A stretch of 64,000 bases of DNA from Catenuloplanes atrovinosus (lineage in GTDB: Bacteria > Actinomycetota > Actinomycetes > Mycobacteriales > Micromonosporaceae), in NCBI RefSeq assembly GCF_031458235.1, contig NZ_JAVDYB010000001.1:4691001-4755000 (forward strand), given 5' to 3'. This document shows, piece by piece, positions 19,851 to 27,244 of this stretch. The notes beneath the pieces are model-generated. The model searched no databases. It saw only the letters and a program-made list of their open reading frames with translations, and was not told the DNA's origin. Position numbers and translations under genes: made by a program. Numbering within the stretch: position 1 is the first letter of the stretch; every line of letters begins with the position of its first letter.

Positions 19851-19876
19851 GCCGCCCGCTCCCCCAGCTCGATCAT
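19847..19876 (-). CDS. Nine-residue leader ORF coupled to the sigma-factor start
   Basis: ATG 19876 starts MIELGERAA and ends with TGA at 19847-19849, which overlaps the sigma GTG start by two bases. It has the best Shine-Dalgarno sequence of the neighbourhood (GGGGGGAAA, 3 bases before the ATG), whereas the sigma GTG has only a weaker GGGAGCGGG inside this ORF. The arrangement suggests that ribosomes terminating here re-initiate on the sigma gene. Alternatively the SD simply serves the GTG at a distance. Confidence 0.45.
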   Translation of the reverse strand: MIELGERAA

Positions 19877-20131
19877 GATTTCCCCCCACGGAAAGTCGTC
19901 CCCGTTCGCATATAACTCTCTGTGGGGGCCGGAATGTAGATGCCGCTCGGCCGGATTTCTTTTGCAAGATCTGCGATCACGCCATTGAACTGCGCTTTCT
20001 CCGGTAAATTGCCACAATTACGCAATGCGCATGCATACTTGCCCTGCGTGCTTTCATGCACGGTAAGTAACTTAAAGTTGTCACGCCAGCACATTGCGTG
20101 GGCATTGCATCCCATCGATAGCGTCGATGCC
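19877..20131. other. AT-richer intergenic region between sigma operon and a small ORF
   Basis: About 255 bp clearly richer in A/T than the flanking genes, without codon bias. It contains TTATAT read on the minus strand (about 19910-19915) that could be the sigma-operon -10, stretches such as TTACTTAAAGTT near 20065-20076, and two short direct repeats CATTGCGTGG/CATTGCAT near 20090-20110. No RNA family or gene is recognised. Confidence 0.45.
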
Positions 20132-20314
20132 ATGGACACACTGGACCTGACCGACGCCCCGCCCGCCGAGCCGGACCCGGAACAGCCCACGCCCACCGAT
20201 CCACCCGCACCGGCCGACCCGCCGAAGCCGACCGACCCGGACTGGCCGGAGGAGACGCCGCCGCCGCGCACCGACCCGGACTGGCCGCCGCCGCTGTCCG
20301 AGCCGGAGCGGTGA
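20132..20314 (+). CDS. Small acidic proline-rich protein
   Basis: 60 residues from ATG 20132: about one third Pro, plus Asp, Glu and Thr, with the motif TDPDWP appearing twice near the end (TDPDWPEETPPPRTDPDWPPP region). The high third-position GC and the ordered composition support translation. There is no membrane helix or signal peptide. No clear ribosome binding site is seen, so a leaderless start or no translation at all are possible. It is divergent from the sigma operon. Function unknown. Confidence 0.4.
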   Translation: MDTLDLTDAPPAEPDPEQPTPTDPPAPADPPKPTDPDWPEETPPPRTDPDWPPPLSEPER

Positions 20315-20375
20315 CCGGCCCACCGCGTCCTGAATCGCGCCGCCGACCAGGAAGATCGTCGCTTTCCGGGCGTTC

Positions 20376-20721
20376 ATGATCCCTGCCGAGTCGTCCGTGT
20401 CACCACCGGTGGCACGGACGACGGGATGGACTCGGACGACTGAGCCGATCATCGAGGCGGACGCGGTGGGCTTCGCGGCCCGGGCCGGTGTTCCGGCGCT
20501 CACCGGCGTCTCGCCGGCCGTCCACGGCGGACGGAGCGTGGCGCTGGCCGGCGAGTCCGGCACCGGCGAGACCACACTGCCGCGGCTGCTGCTCGGCCAG
20601 GCGCGGCCGACGACCGGCGAGATCCGCTTCGACGGCGCGCCGCTGCACCGCGGCCGGCTGCGCGACTACCGGCGCGCTCGACCCCACCAACCGCGTGAAG
20701 ATCATCGACCCTGGGCCGTGA
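20376..20721 (+). pseudogene. Remnant of an oligopeptide-type ABC transporter ATPase (DppF-like)
   Basis: LTGVSPAVHGGRSVALAGESGTGETTLPRLLLGQARPTTGEIRFDGAPL matches the first 60 residues of a DppF/OppF-type ATPase. The Walker A lysine is replaced by Glu (GESGTGETT instead of GESGSGKTT), which would abolish ATP binding. After LRDYRR the family continues with a VFQDPYSALDP segment; here the frame changes and only ALDPTNRVK follows (about 20680-20700). The rest of the gene is absent. It is a decayed fragment with a small out-of-frame deletion. Confidence 0.7.
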
Positions 20722-20796
20722 GATCCCACCGCCGGGCCGTGACATCGCGCCAACGGGCCGTGAGACATCGAGCCGCCGGGCCGCCATGCCGTGAGA
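20713..20796. repeat. Short tandem repeat, about 21-nt unit
   Basis: Four imperfect head-to-tail copies of a unit starting GGGCCGTGAGATC begin at 20713, 20734, 20755 and about 20778. The first two units are 21 nt; the others have small insertions. It lies right after the ABC-ATPase remnant and is not in a credible gene. Confidence 0.6.
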
Positions 20797-21117
20797 TCGC
20801 CTGGTGCGCCGCGCTCGCGGCCGGAGGTGGTGGCGCGGTGCGGGCGGCGGCGGGTGCGGGAGTCGCGTGGTTCTCGGTGACCGGCGGCGGCACCGGCTCC
20901 GATGCGGTGGCGGAGCGGCGGCGGAGACGCCGCGAGGTTGGCCCGCGGGAGCGTGCGGGCCGCGACCACGCCGGAAGCGGGAAAATGGGTCCCCGGTGTC
21001 GTCTCCGGGCCGGGCCGGGCCGGCCAGGCGGGCCGAGCCCAGCCGGAAGCGGGGACGCTTCGGCACGAGGGCGCCGCGTGGTCCGGCCCGCGGGCGGGGC
21101 CGGACCACGGGCGGGTC
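20797..21117. other. GC-rich stretch without a recognised gene
   Basis: About 320 bp of very G/C-rich sequence after the repeat. Open frames exist in several directions, but none resembles a protein family or has a ribosome binding site. It may be decayed coding DNA linked to the neighbouring ABC remnant. Confidence 0.5.
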
Positions 21118-22563
21118 TCAGACCTGCCGGACGGCGACGACGCCGGGGAGGCCGGAGACCTCGTCGACCAGGAGGTCGAACATGCCGGGGGTGGTATAGC
21201 TGACGTCGAACCACAGGCTGCTCTCCGGCTCGCAGCCGACGGTGAGCACGGAGTCGCCGGCGGCGCGCTGGTTGCCGAGCCAGGCGGCGGCGCCGCCGGT
21301 ACGGCCGATGGCGGCTTGGAGCAGGTTGCGCTCGTCCTGTGTGGAGGCCGGGTCGACGTAGACGCGGGCGTCGGTGCTGGCGCGGGCCTCGGCGGCGGTG
21401 AGCGGCTTCGGTGTGCCGTCCGGGGCGCAGGAGCCGGGGCCGCCGGTGAACGCCATGACCGCGCCGGCGGCCAGGAGCACGACGCCGCCGGCCAGCGTGA
21501 GGCGGGCCCACCAGCGTCGCTGCACGCTCGCGGCGGCGCGGCGCCACCAGCGGTGGCGGGCGATCCGGCCGCGCAGTCGGGCCAGCGGGAACGGCGGCAC
21601 GCAGGCGGCCAGCAGCACCGCGGTGACGGCCAGGAAGATCAGCAGGAACGTCGGCAGCGCGGTGAAGTCGTAGAACAGTGGACGCCAGAACGGGTAGATC
21701 GGGGGTGTGCCCGGCTCGGGGCGCCACCACAGCCGCACCGCCTCGGTCATCAGCAGCAGCACGCCGAGCAGCGGGAAGACGGCGATCAGGCCGGCGATGG
21801 CGATGAGGCCGGCGGCGCGCTCGGCGCGGCGGCTGACCCAGCCGAAGACGCCGAATGCGACCAGCGCGCCGAACGGGGCGCCGGCGGGTGCGGCCCACCA
21901 CATCCAGTCCGGCGTGGCGCGGCTGAGCGAGTAGGCCGCGCTGCCGTCCGAGTCGTACCAGGGCACGCCCGGGAAGTACCAGATCTCGAACTGGAGCACC
22001 AGGCCGTCGCGCTCGGCCCAGAACTGGCGGGCGCCGGTCTCGGTGGTGTCGATCGCGTGCACGGTCCAGCCGGTGGCCGCCAGGCGCGCGTGGACGCCGG
22101 TCGCGTACTCGGCGACCCGGCGGGTGGCGTCGGTGTGCTCGTCGATGGTGTAGCGCTGGTAGCCGTGCACGATGCCGGCCTCGGCGTCCGGCTCGGTGGT
22201 GAAGTCCGGCACGTCGCCGCCGCCGTAGACGCGGATGCCGGGGAAGACCGTGTCGCCGATCTCGGCGGCGGCCACACCGCTCGGCAGCGGCGGCACGAAC
22301 GTCCACGCCAGCTGCGTGGCCAGCACCGCGCCGGTGAACGCACCGAGCAGCATGACCACCAGCGCGACCGGTACGACCAGCGGGTTGCCGGCCCACCCGA
22401 GCCGGGCGCGCGTGCCGTGCCACAGGATGTCGGCGGCCTCGCGCGGGCGCGGCTGGCGGGCGCCCAGTTCCTCCTCCGCCTCGGCGAGCGTGTCCAGCAG
22501 CTCGTCGCGGCGCCGGCCGGGCGGGAAGGCGATCGCGGCGAGCCGGTGGCGCAGGGGTGTCAC
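21118..22563 (-). CDS. Polytopic membrane protein co-expressed with PadR
   Basis: 481 residues from a GTG that overlaps the PadR stop (GTGA). The N-terminus (RHRLAAIAFPPGRRRDELLDTLAEAEEELGARQPRPREAADILWHG) is a helical soluble segment seen in proteins fused or linked to PadR. One membrane helix follows at about 65-90, then a large outer domain (about 95-240). Three more helices appear at about 250-270, 280-300 and 330-355, and one at about 395-415. The C-terminus holds LTAAEARASTDARVYVDPASTQDERNLLQAAIG. In similar pairs the membrane protein is the only PadR target. The function is unknown; an antimicrobial-export or stress role is speculation. Confidence 0.75.
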   Translation of the reverse strand: MTPLRHRLAAIAFPPGRRRDELLDTLAEAEEELGARQPRPREAADILWHGTRARLGWAGNPLVVPVALVVMLLGAFTGAVLATQLAWTFVPPLPSGVAAAEIGDTVFPGIRVYGGGDVPDFTTEPDAEAGIVHGYQRYTIDEHTDATRRVAEYATGVHARLAATGWTVHAIDTTETGARQFWAERDGLVLQFEIWYFPGVPWYDSDGSAAYSLSRATPDWMWWAAPAGAPFGALVAFGVFGWVSRRAERAAGLIAIAGLIAVFPLLGVLLLMTEAVRLWWRPEPGTPPIYPFWRPLFYDFTALPTFLLIFLAVTAVLLAACVPPFPLARLRGRIARHRWWRRAAASVQRRWWARLTLAGGVVLLAAGAVMAFTGGPGSCAPDGTPKPLTAAEARASTDARVYVDPASTQDERNLLQAAIGRTGGAAAWLGNQRAAGDSVLTVGCEPESSLWFDVSYTTPGMFDLLVDEVSGLPGVVAVRQV

Positions 22564-22898
22564 CAGGCGATCCGGTGCGCATGCCCGAGGCGGCGGCGGG
22601 CCGCGAGCTGCGCGGCCGAGGCCTCGGCGGCGCGGCGCAGCCGCTCGCTCTCCGTCTCCAGCGCGGCCTCGCCGTCGCCGGTGAGCCGGTAGTAGCGCCG
22701 GCTGCGCCCGCCGACCACCTCTTCCCGGTCGACGGCGATCAGGCCGTCGGCGGCGAGCCGGTCCAGCGCGCCGTAGAGCGTGCCGGCCAGCAGCCGCACC
22801 CGGCCGTCGGAGAGGCGCTGGACCTCGCGGATGACGCCGTATCCGTGCCGGGGCGCGTCGGCGAGTGCGGAGAGGATCCAGAGCGTGGCTTCGTGCAT
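22560..22898 (-). CDS. PadR family transcriptional regulator
   Basis: 112 residues. LWILSALADAPRHGYGVIREVQRLSDGRVRLLAGTLYGALDRLAADGLIAVDREEVVGGRSRRYYRLTGDGEAAL (about residues 6-80) is a textbook PadR winged helix, with HGYG and GTLYGALDRL. The short C-terminal helix is for dimerisation. PadR proteins usually repress a neighbouring membrane or efflux gene; here the next gene overlaps it by 4 bp. Two direct repeats in the 60 bp upstream are candidate sites for autoregulation. Confidence 0.9.
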   Translation of the reverse strand: MHEATLWILSALADAPRHGYGVIREVQRLSDGRVRLLAGTLYGALDRLAADGLIAVDREEVVGGRSRRYYRLTGDGEAALETESERLRRAAEASAAQLAARRRLGHAHRIAW

Positions 22899-22912
22899 GC
22901 CGCCAATATAAA

Positions 22913-22959
22913 GAGGCTCTGACTATAAGAGCAACTGTATATTCAGAGCTTCTGACTAT
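22913..22959. promoter_or_regulatory. Direct repeat upstream of padR
   Basis: GAGGCTCTGACTAT (22913-22926) and GAGCTTCTGACTAT (22946-22959) are 12/14 identical and 33 nt apart, in an AT-rich 60-bp stretch between padR and the VOC gene. The first copy is followed by AAGAGC, giving an inverted GCTCT-N7-AGAGC. Likely PadR-binding and promoter region. Confidence 0.55.
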
Positions 22960-23453
22960 GGCCGGACCGGCGCGCTGCCGCGGCCCTCGGCGCGCCCGCT
23001 CAGCTCCGCGTCGAGCGTCTCCTGGGCGACGCGCATGACCTCGGCGTAGCGCGGCTGCGCCAGCCGGCGCCACATCTCCTCCTCCGGCACCTCCGCCACC
23101 CGGGCCACCACCCACCAGATGTTGCCGAACGGGTCGCGGATCCGGCCGCCGCGCTGCCCGAACGCGTCGTCCGCGAGCGGCGTGACCACCCGGGCGCCGG
23201 CGTCGACGGCCCGGGCCACCGCCGCGTCCGCGTCCGGTACGAACACGCGCAGCAGGCTCGGCATGCGCGGCCACTCGGGACGGCGGTCGAAGGCGAGCAC
23301 GACCGTGTCACCGACCCGGACCTCGCCGTGCCCGATCAGGCCGTCCTCGGTGCGTACCCGGGCCAGCTCCGCGCCGTCGAAGGCGGCCACGACGAAATCG
23401 ATGAGGGCGCCGGTGTCGTCCGTGACGACCCAGGGCGCGACCGTGGTGTACAT
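22956..23453 (-). CDS. VOC superfamily (glyoxalase/PhnB-like) protein
   Basis: 165 residues. It begins TTVAPWVVTDDTGALIDFVVAAFDGAEL, typical of PhnB-like glyoxalase-fold proteins, and continues with GHGEVRVGDTVVLAFDRRPEWP and LLRVFVPDADAAVARAVDAGARVVTPLADDAFGQRGGRIRDPFGNIWWVVARV. The last stretch contains the GxRxxRDPxGNxW pattern. The domain covers residues 1-125. The C-terminal 40 residues are an Arg/Glu-rich tail. Metal-site residues cannot be fixed from sequence alone. Function unknown: an antibiotic-binding or small-molecule enzyme. Confidence 0.83.
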   Translation of the reverse strand: MYTTVAPWVVTDDTGALIDFVVAAFDGAELARVRTEDGLIGHGEVRVGDTVVLAFDRRPEWPRMPSLLRVFVPDADAAVARAVDAGARVVTPLADDAFGQRGGRIRDPFGNIWWVVARVAEVPEEEMWRRLAQPRYAEVMRVAQETLDAELSGRAEGRGSAPVRP

Positions 23454-23518
23454 GGCGCCGACGCTAGCCTCGTCAGCGGTCAGCGCCTGTCCGCCGCGCG
23501 ATCGGGCAAGATGGACCG

Positions 23519-24427
23519 ATGAGCATGACCACGATCATCAGCGTCGCGCTGGCGCTCCTGACGGTGCTGGTCGCGTTCGGCGCGGTGCTGGCCGGCCGGC
23601 CCGCCGCCCGGTGGCTGCGCGACGCCGAGCGCGGGCGGACCGCGCTGGCCTGGCTGGGCACCCGGTTCTCGCCGAGCCTGCTGGTGACCGCGGCCGGCGC
23701 GCTGCTGGTGGCGACCCTGATGAACGTCTTCCTGGAGATCCTGGACGCGGTCATCGAGCGCGACGACCTGAGCACCATCGACCGGCCGGTGATCGCCTGG
23801 GTGGCCGAGCAGCGCGAGGCCTGGCGCGACACGCTGGTCATCGGGCTGACCGACATCGGCGGCTGGGTGCTGCTCACGCTGCTGCTGGTCGCGGCCGCGG
23901 TCACGGTGTCGGTGCGGCTGCGCTCCTGGCGTCCCGTGCTGATCGCGGCGCTGGCCGGCGGCGGTGGCGGGTTGCTGGTCGCCGCGATCAAGGCGCTGAT
24001 CGCCCGGGACCGGCCGGACCCGCTGCTGCGCGCGATCGTGGAGCACGGCTTCTCGTTCCCGTCCGGGCACGCGACCACCTCGGTCGTGGTGCTCGGCACG
24101 GTCGCCTGGCTGGTGTCGTCCACCGTCGCGTCGCACACCGTCCGGGCCACCGCGTGGGTGGCCGCCGGGCTGCTCGCGGCCGGCATCGGGCTGTCCCGGA
24201 TCTACCTGGGCGTGCACTACCCGACGGACGTGCTGGCCGGCTGGATTCTCGGCGCGGCCTGGCTGACCACGGTCGCGCTGGCGGACCGGCTGCACGCGCT
24301 CCGGCCGCGCCGGCACGGCCCGGCGCCGCTGGCCCGCCGCCCGCGCACGGTCCTGGTGGTCGCCTCGGTGCTGGCCTTCGCCGCCATCCTCGCCTCGGTC
24401 TGGATCATGGTGGCCGTGGAGGACTGA
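23519..24427 (+). CDS. PAP2-family membrane phosphatase
   Basis: 302 residues with about six membrane helices. The three catalytic motifs of the lipid phosphatase family are present: KALIARDRP (K-x6-RP) near residue 160, FPSGHATT (PSGH), and SRIYLGVHYPTDVLAG (SRx5Hx3D). The PSGH and SR-H motifs lie close to the membrane face, so the substrate, probably undecaprenyl diphosphate or another phospholipid, is dephosphorylated outside. The N-terminal cap (residues 1-110) has two helices; the C-terminus ends in a single helix VVASVLAFAAILASVWIMVA. It is monocistronic and divergent from the VOC gene. Confidence 0.9.
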   Translation: MSMTTIISVALALLTVLVAFGAVLAGRPAARWLRDAERGRTALAWLGTRFSPSLLVTAAGALLVATLMNVFLEILDAVIERDDLSTIDRPVIAWVAEQREAWRDTLVIGLTDIGGWVLLTLLLVAAAVTVSVRLRSWRPVLIAALAGGGGGLLVAAIKALIARDRPDPLLRAIVEHGFSFPSGHATTSVVVLGTVAWLVSSTVASHTVRATAWVAAGLLAAGIGLSRIYLGVHYPTDVLAGWILGAAWLTTVALADRLHALRPRRHGPAPLARRPRTVLVVASVLAFAAILASVWIMVAVED

Positions 24428-24502
24428 CCGCGTCCGTGCAATTCCCTCTCGCGCCACATGGTGTCCGTCTCGTGCTCAGCTCGCGCCGATACCGTGATCG
24501 TC

Positions 24503-25417
24503 ATGTGGCGTCGTCTGTTCTCGCGGCACCGTGACGGACACCGGCCGCTCGCCGCCCAGGCCGACGCCACGGCCGCCCGCGGCGACCGGCTCGGCCGGGA
24601 GGGCCGCTGGCAGGCCGCGTCCGCCGTCACCGCCGAGGCCGTCGACATGTACCGGCGGCTCGCCGCCACCGACGACGAGGCGCGCGGCAAACTCGCCGGC
24701 ACGCTGGTCAGCCTCGGTGAGTGGCTGGCCCGGGAGAGCCGCTTCCCGGAGGCCGCCGACGCGGACGCCGAGGCCGTCGCCATCCTCCGCGAGCTGGCCC
24801 CCCGCTCCGCGCAGGCCCGGCGCGGGCTGGCCGCCGCGGTCAACAACGCCGGCGTCCACCTCGGCCAGGCCAACCGCTGGCCGGCCGCGGTCGAGCTGGG
24901 CCGGGAGACCGTGACGCTGATGCGTGGGCTGGACGAGGAGCAGCCGGGCGCGTTCACGGCCGAGGTGGCGCTGGCGTACCTGAACCTCGGCACCCGCCTC
25001 GACGCGCTCGGCCTCGACCAGGAGAGCCTGGAGGCCAAGCGCGAGGCGGTCGCGCGCCTCACCCGCCTGGTCCAGGACGACCCGGCGCTGCTGCCGGAGC
25101 TGGCCCGCGCGTGCACCACGCTGGGCCCGACCGCCGCGCGCCTGCACCTGCTGGACGAGGCCGTCGCCGCGGCCCGGGAGGCGATCCGCCACTACCGCGC
25201 GCTGGCCGCGGAGGAGCCGCGCGCGCACGCGGACGGGCTCGCCGGGAACCTGGCCAACCTGGCCATGTTCCTGCGCGACGCCGGGCGCCGCGCCGAGGCG
25301 TACGCCGCGGTCGACGAGTCCATCACGGTCTACCGCAGCCACCCCGGCATGACGTCGTCGGACGCGGCCCGGCTGCAGCACCTGCTCCGGCTCCGCGCGG
25401 AGCTCGCCGACTTCTGA
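24503..25417 (+). CDS. Tetratricopeptide-repeat protein
   Basis: 304 residues from ATG 24503, chosen because MWRRLFSRHRDGHRPL starts the coherent protein. The rest is a chain of helical TPR-like units: GDRLGREGRWQAASAVTAEAVDMYRRLAA, LVSLGEWLARESRFPEAADADAEAVAILREL, VNNAGVHLGQANRWPAAVELGRETVTLMRGL, LNLGTRLDALGLDQESLEAKREAVARL, and LANLAMFLRDAGRRAEAYAAVDESITVYR. At least six repeats are present. No catalytic domain, signal or membrane segment. It probably acts as a protein-binding scaffold. The partner is unknown. Confidence 0.82.
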   Translation: MWRRLFSRHRDGHRPLAAQADATAARGDRLGREGRWQAASAVTAEAVDMYRRLAATDDEARGKLAGTLVSLGEWLARESRFPEAADADAEAVAILRELAPRSAQARRGLAAAVNNAGVHLGQANRWPAAVELGRETVTLMRGLDEEQPGAFTAEVALAYLNLGTRLDALGLDQESLEAKREAVARLTRLVQDDPALLPELARACTTLGPTAARLHLLDEAVAAAREAIRHYRALAAEEPRAHADGLAGNLANLAMFLRDAGRRAEAYAAVDESITVYRSHPGMTSSDAARLQHLLRLRAELADF

Positions 25418-25574
25418 TCCCACCGGTACGGCCGGGGCCGATACGGAAAGTGACGGCCACCGGAGGAGGATCGACGCGTACCCCACCGGATTGCTGTGGT
25501 CTTGTAAGGTCTCCCGGGCCGGGACATCGATGAGACCCGGCTACCATTCAGTCACTCTCGGTGATGGAGGACAT

Positions 25575-26561
25575 GTGGGTAGACGCTGGCTGCCGGCCGT
25601 CGGGGCACTGATGATGGCCGTCGCGGGATGCTCGCTTCCGTCGGGCGAGGAGACGGATACGCCCGTGCTGGAGGCGCCGGGCACGGTGCTGACCACGGTG
25701 CAGGCCACCCGGCAGGACGTGAACAACGCGATCAGCCTGACCGGCAAGGTGACGATCGACCCGGTGTTCGGCATCGCGGCACCGATCGACGGCGAGATCC
25801 GCTACCTGGATCGGCAACCGGCGACCGAACCGGCCACCGCGGACCTGTGGGTGGCGAGCGTCTGGAAGGGCGGCGAACCGCACGAGGTCAACATCCCGGC
25901 CGGATCCATCCTGGCCGGACGCCTGCTCGCGGACGGCGCCACGGTCACCGCCGGCATGCCGGTCGTCTCCGCCACCCGCGCCGGCTACGGCATCGTGGCG
26001 GAGATCGCCAGCGAGCACGCCTACCGGGTCGCGGACACCGTCGACACGGTCAAGGCGCAGATCAAGAACGGTCCCGGCCCGTTCGACTGCAAGCCGCTCG
26101 GCGCGATCGCGGCACTGCCGGCCGGCACGATCCCGGCCGCGCCCGACCCCGAACCGGATCCCGAGACCACCGGCGCCCCGGCGCCCGAGGCCGGGCCGCA
26201 GCAGCAGGCCGGCGGGTCCGAGGCCACCGGGCTGCGGCTGGTCTGCACCGCACCGGCCGACGTCAAGCTGATCAACGGCGTGGAGGTGACGCTGGAACTG
26301 GTCACCGGAAAGGCGACGAACGTGCTGGTCCTGCCGGTCGAGGCGGTCGCGGGCACCCAGGGCAAGGGCAAGGTCGACATCGTCGACGGCGAGCAGCAGC
26401 GGCGTACCGTCGACGTGGTCCTGGGCCTGACCGACGGCAAGGTCGTGGAGATCAAGTCCGGGCTCAAGGGCGACGAGAAGATCGCCATCCCGGGGCCGAA
26501 CCTGCCGGAGGCCCAGCAGACGGCCGGACCGGAGGTAGCGATCCCGGGAACGCCGCAGTGA
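25575..26561 (+). CDS. Lipoprotein membrane-fusion/adaptor protein of a MacB-like exporter
   Basis: 328 residues from GTG 25575 with GGAGG five bases upstream; 28 further in-frame codons lie upstream. The signal peptide ends in AVAGC with lipidated Cys19. LTTVQATRQDVNNAISLTGKVTIDPVFGIAAPIDGEIRYL resembles the start of a HlyD/MacA-type adaptor. The C-terminal part contains VLVLPVEAVAGTQGKGKVDIVDGEQQRRTVDVVLGLTDGKVVEIKSGLKGDEKIAIPGP, the beta-barrel and membrane-proximal domain. A Pro/Glu-rich linker lies at about residues 185-220. It is first in a three-gene operon with overlapping junctions (GTGA, ATGA). Confidence 0.85.
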   Translation: MGRRWLPAVGALMMAVAGCSLPSGEETDTPVLEAPGTVLTTVQATRQDVNNAISLTGKVTIDPVFGIAAPIDGEIRYLDRQPATEPATADLWVASVWKGGEPHEVNIPAGSILAGRLLADGATVTAGMPVVSATRAGYGIVAEIASEHAYRVADTVDTVKAQIKNGPGPFDCKPLGAIAALPAGTIPAAPDPEPDPETTGAPAPEAGPQQQAGGSEATGLRLVCTAPADVKLINGVEVTLELVTGKATNVLVLPVEAVAGTQGKGKVDIVDGEQQRRTVDVVLGLTDGKVVEIKSGLKGDEKIAIPGPNLPEAQQTAGPEVAIPGTPQ

Positions 26562-27244
26562 CCGCGCTGATCGAGCTGGCCGGCGTCACCAAGACGCTCA
26601 AGGGCCAGCAGCGGCGCACCATCCTGCACGGCGTCGACCTGCGCGTGGACGCCGGCGAGAGCATGGCGATCGTGGGCCGGTCCGGGTCCGGCAAGAGCAC
26701 GCTGCTGAGCATTCTCGGGCTGTTCGACCGGCCGGACGGGGGCAGCTACCTGCTCGACGGCCGCGAGATCAACCGGCTGCCGGAGCGCCGCGCCGCGAAG
26801 CTGCGCAGCTCCCACTTCGGCTTCGTCTTCCAGCGCTTCTTCCTGCTCAAGCACCTCACCGCCGCGCAGAACGTGGCGATGGCGCTGGTCAACGGCCAGG
26901 GCTGGCTCCCCCGCCGGGAACGCCGCCGCCGCGTGCTCGCCGCGCTCGACCAGGTCGGCATCGCCCACCTGGCCAAGAACCGGCCGGCCAAGATGTCCGG
27001 CGGCGAGCAGCAGCGCGTCGCGATCGCCCGCGCACTGGTCCGCGAGCCGCGCATCCTGCTGGCCGACGAGCCGACCGGCGCGCTGGACACCGAGACCGGC
27101 ACCGCGGTCATCGAGACGCTGCTCGGCGCCACGCTGCGCGGCTGCGCGCTGGTGCTGGTCACCCACGACCGCGACCACGCCGCCCGGATGGGCCGCATCT
27201 GCGACCTCACCGACGGCGTGCTGACCGAGCGGGTCCGCGCATGA
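26558..27244 (+). CDS. ABC transporter ATP-binding protein (MacB/LolD type)
   Basis: 228 residues from a GTG overlapping the adaptor stop. The Walker A is GRSGSGKST, the Q-loop FQRFFLL, the signature MSGGEQQRVAIARAL, and the Walker B ILLADEPTGALD. HDR is the H-loop. The LADEPTGALD and LLSILGLFDRPDGG sequences are typical of the MacB/LolD/FtsE group, which powers FtsX-like permeases. It would drive extrusion of a peptide, lipid or antibiotic together with the adaptor and permease around it. Confidence 0.92.
   Translation: MTALIELAGVTKTLKGQQRRTILHGVDLRVDAGESMAIVGRSGSGKSTLLSILGLFDRPDGGSYLLDGREINRLPERRAAKLRSSHFGFVFQRFFLLKHLTAAQNVAMALVNGQGWLPRRERRRRVLAALDQVGIAHLAKNRPAKMSGGEQQRVAIARALVREPRILLADEPTGALDTETGTAVIETLLGATLRGCALVLVTHDRDHAARMGRICDLTDGVLTERVRA

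Noticed and set aside
20376..21203. A complete 275-residue plus-strand protein
   Set aside because: Only the first part matches an ABC ATPase; the rest is Gly/Arg-rich low-information sequence.
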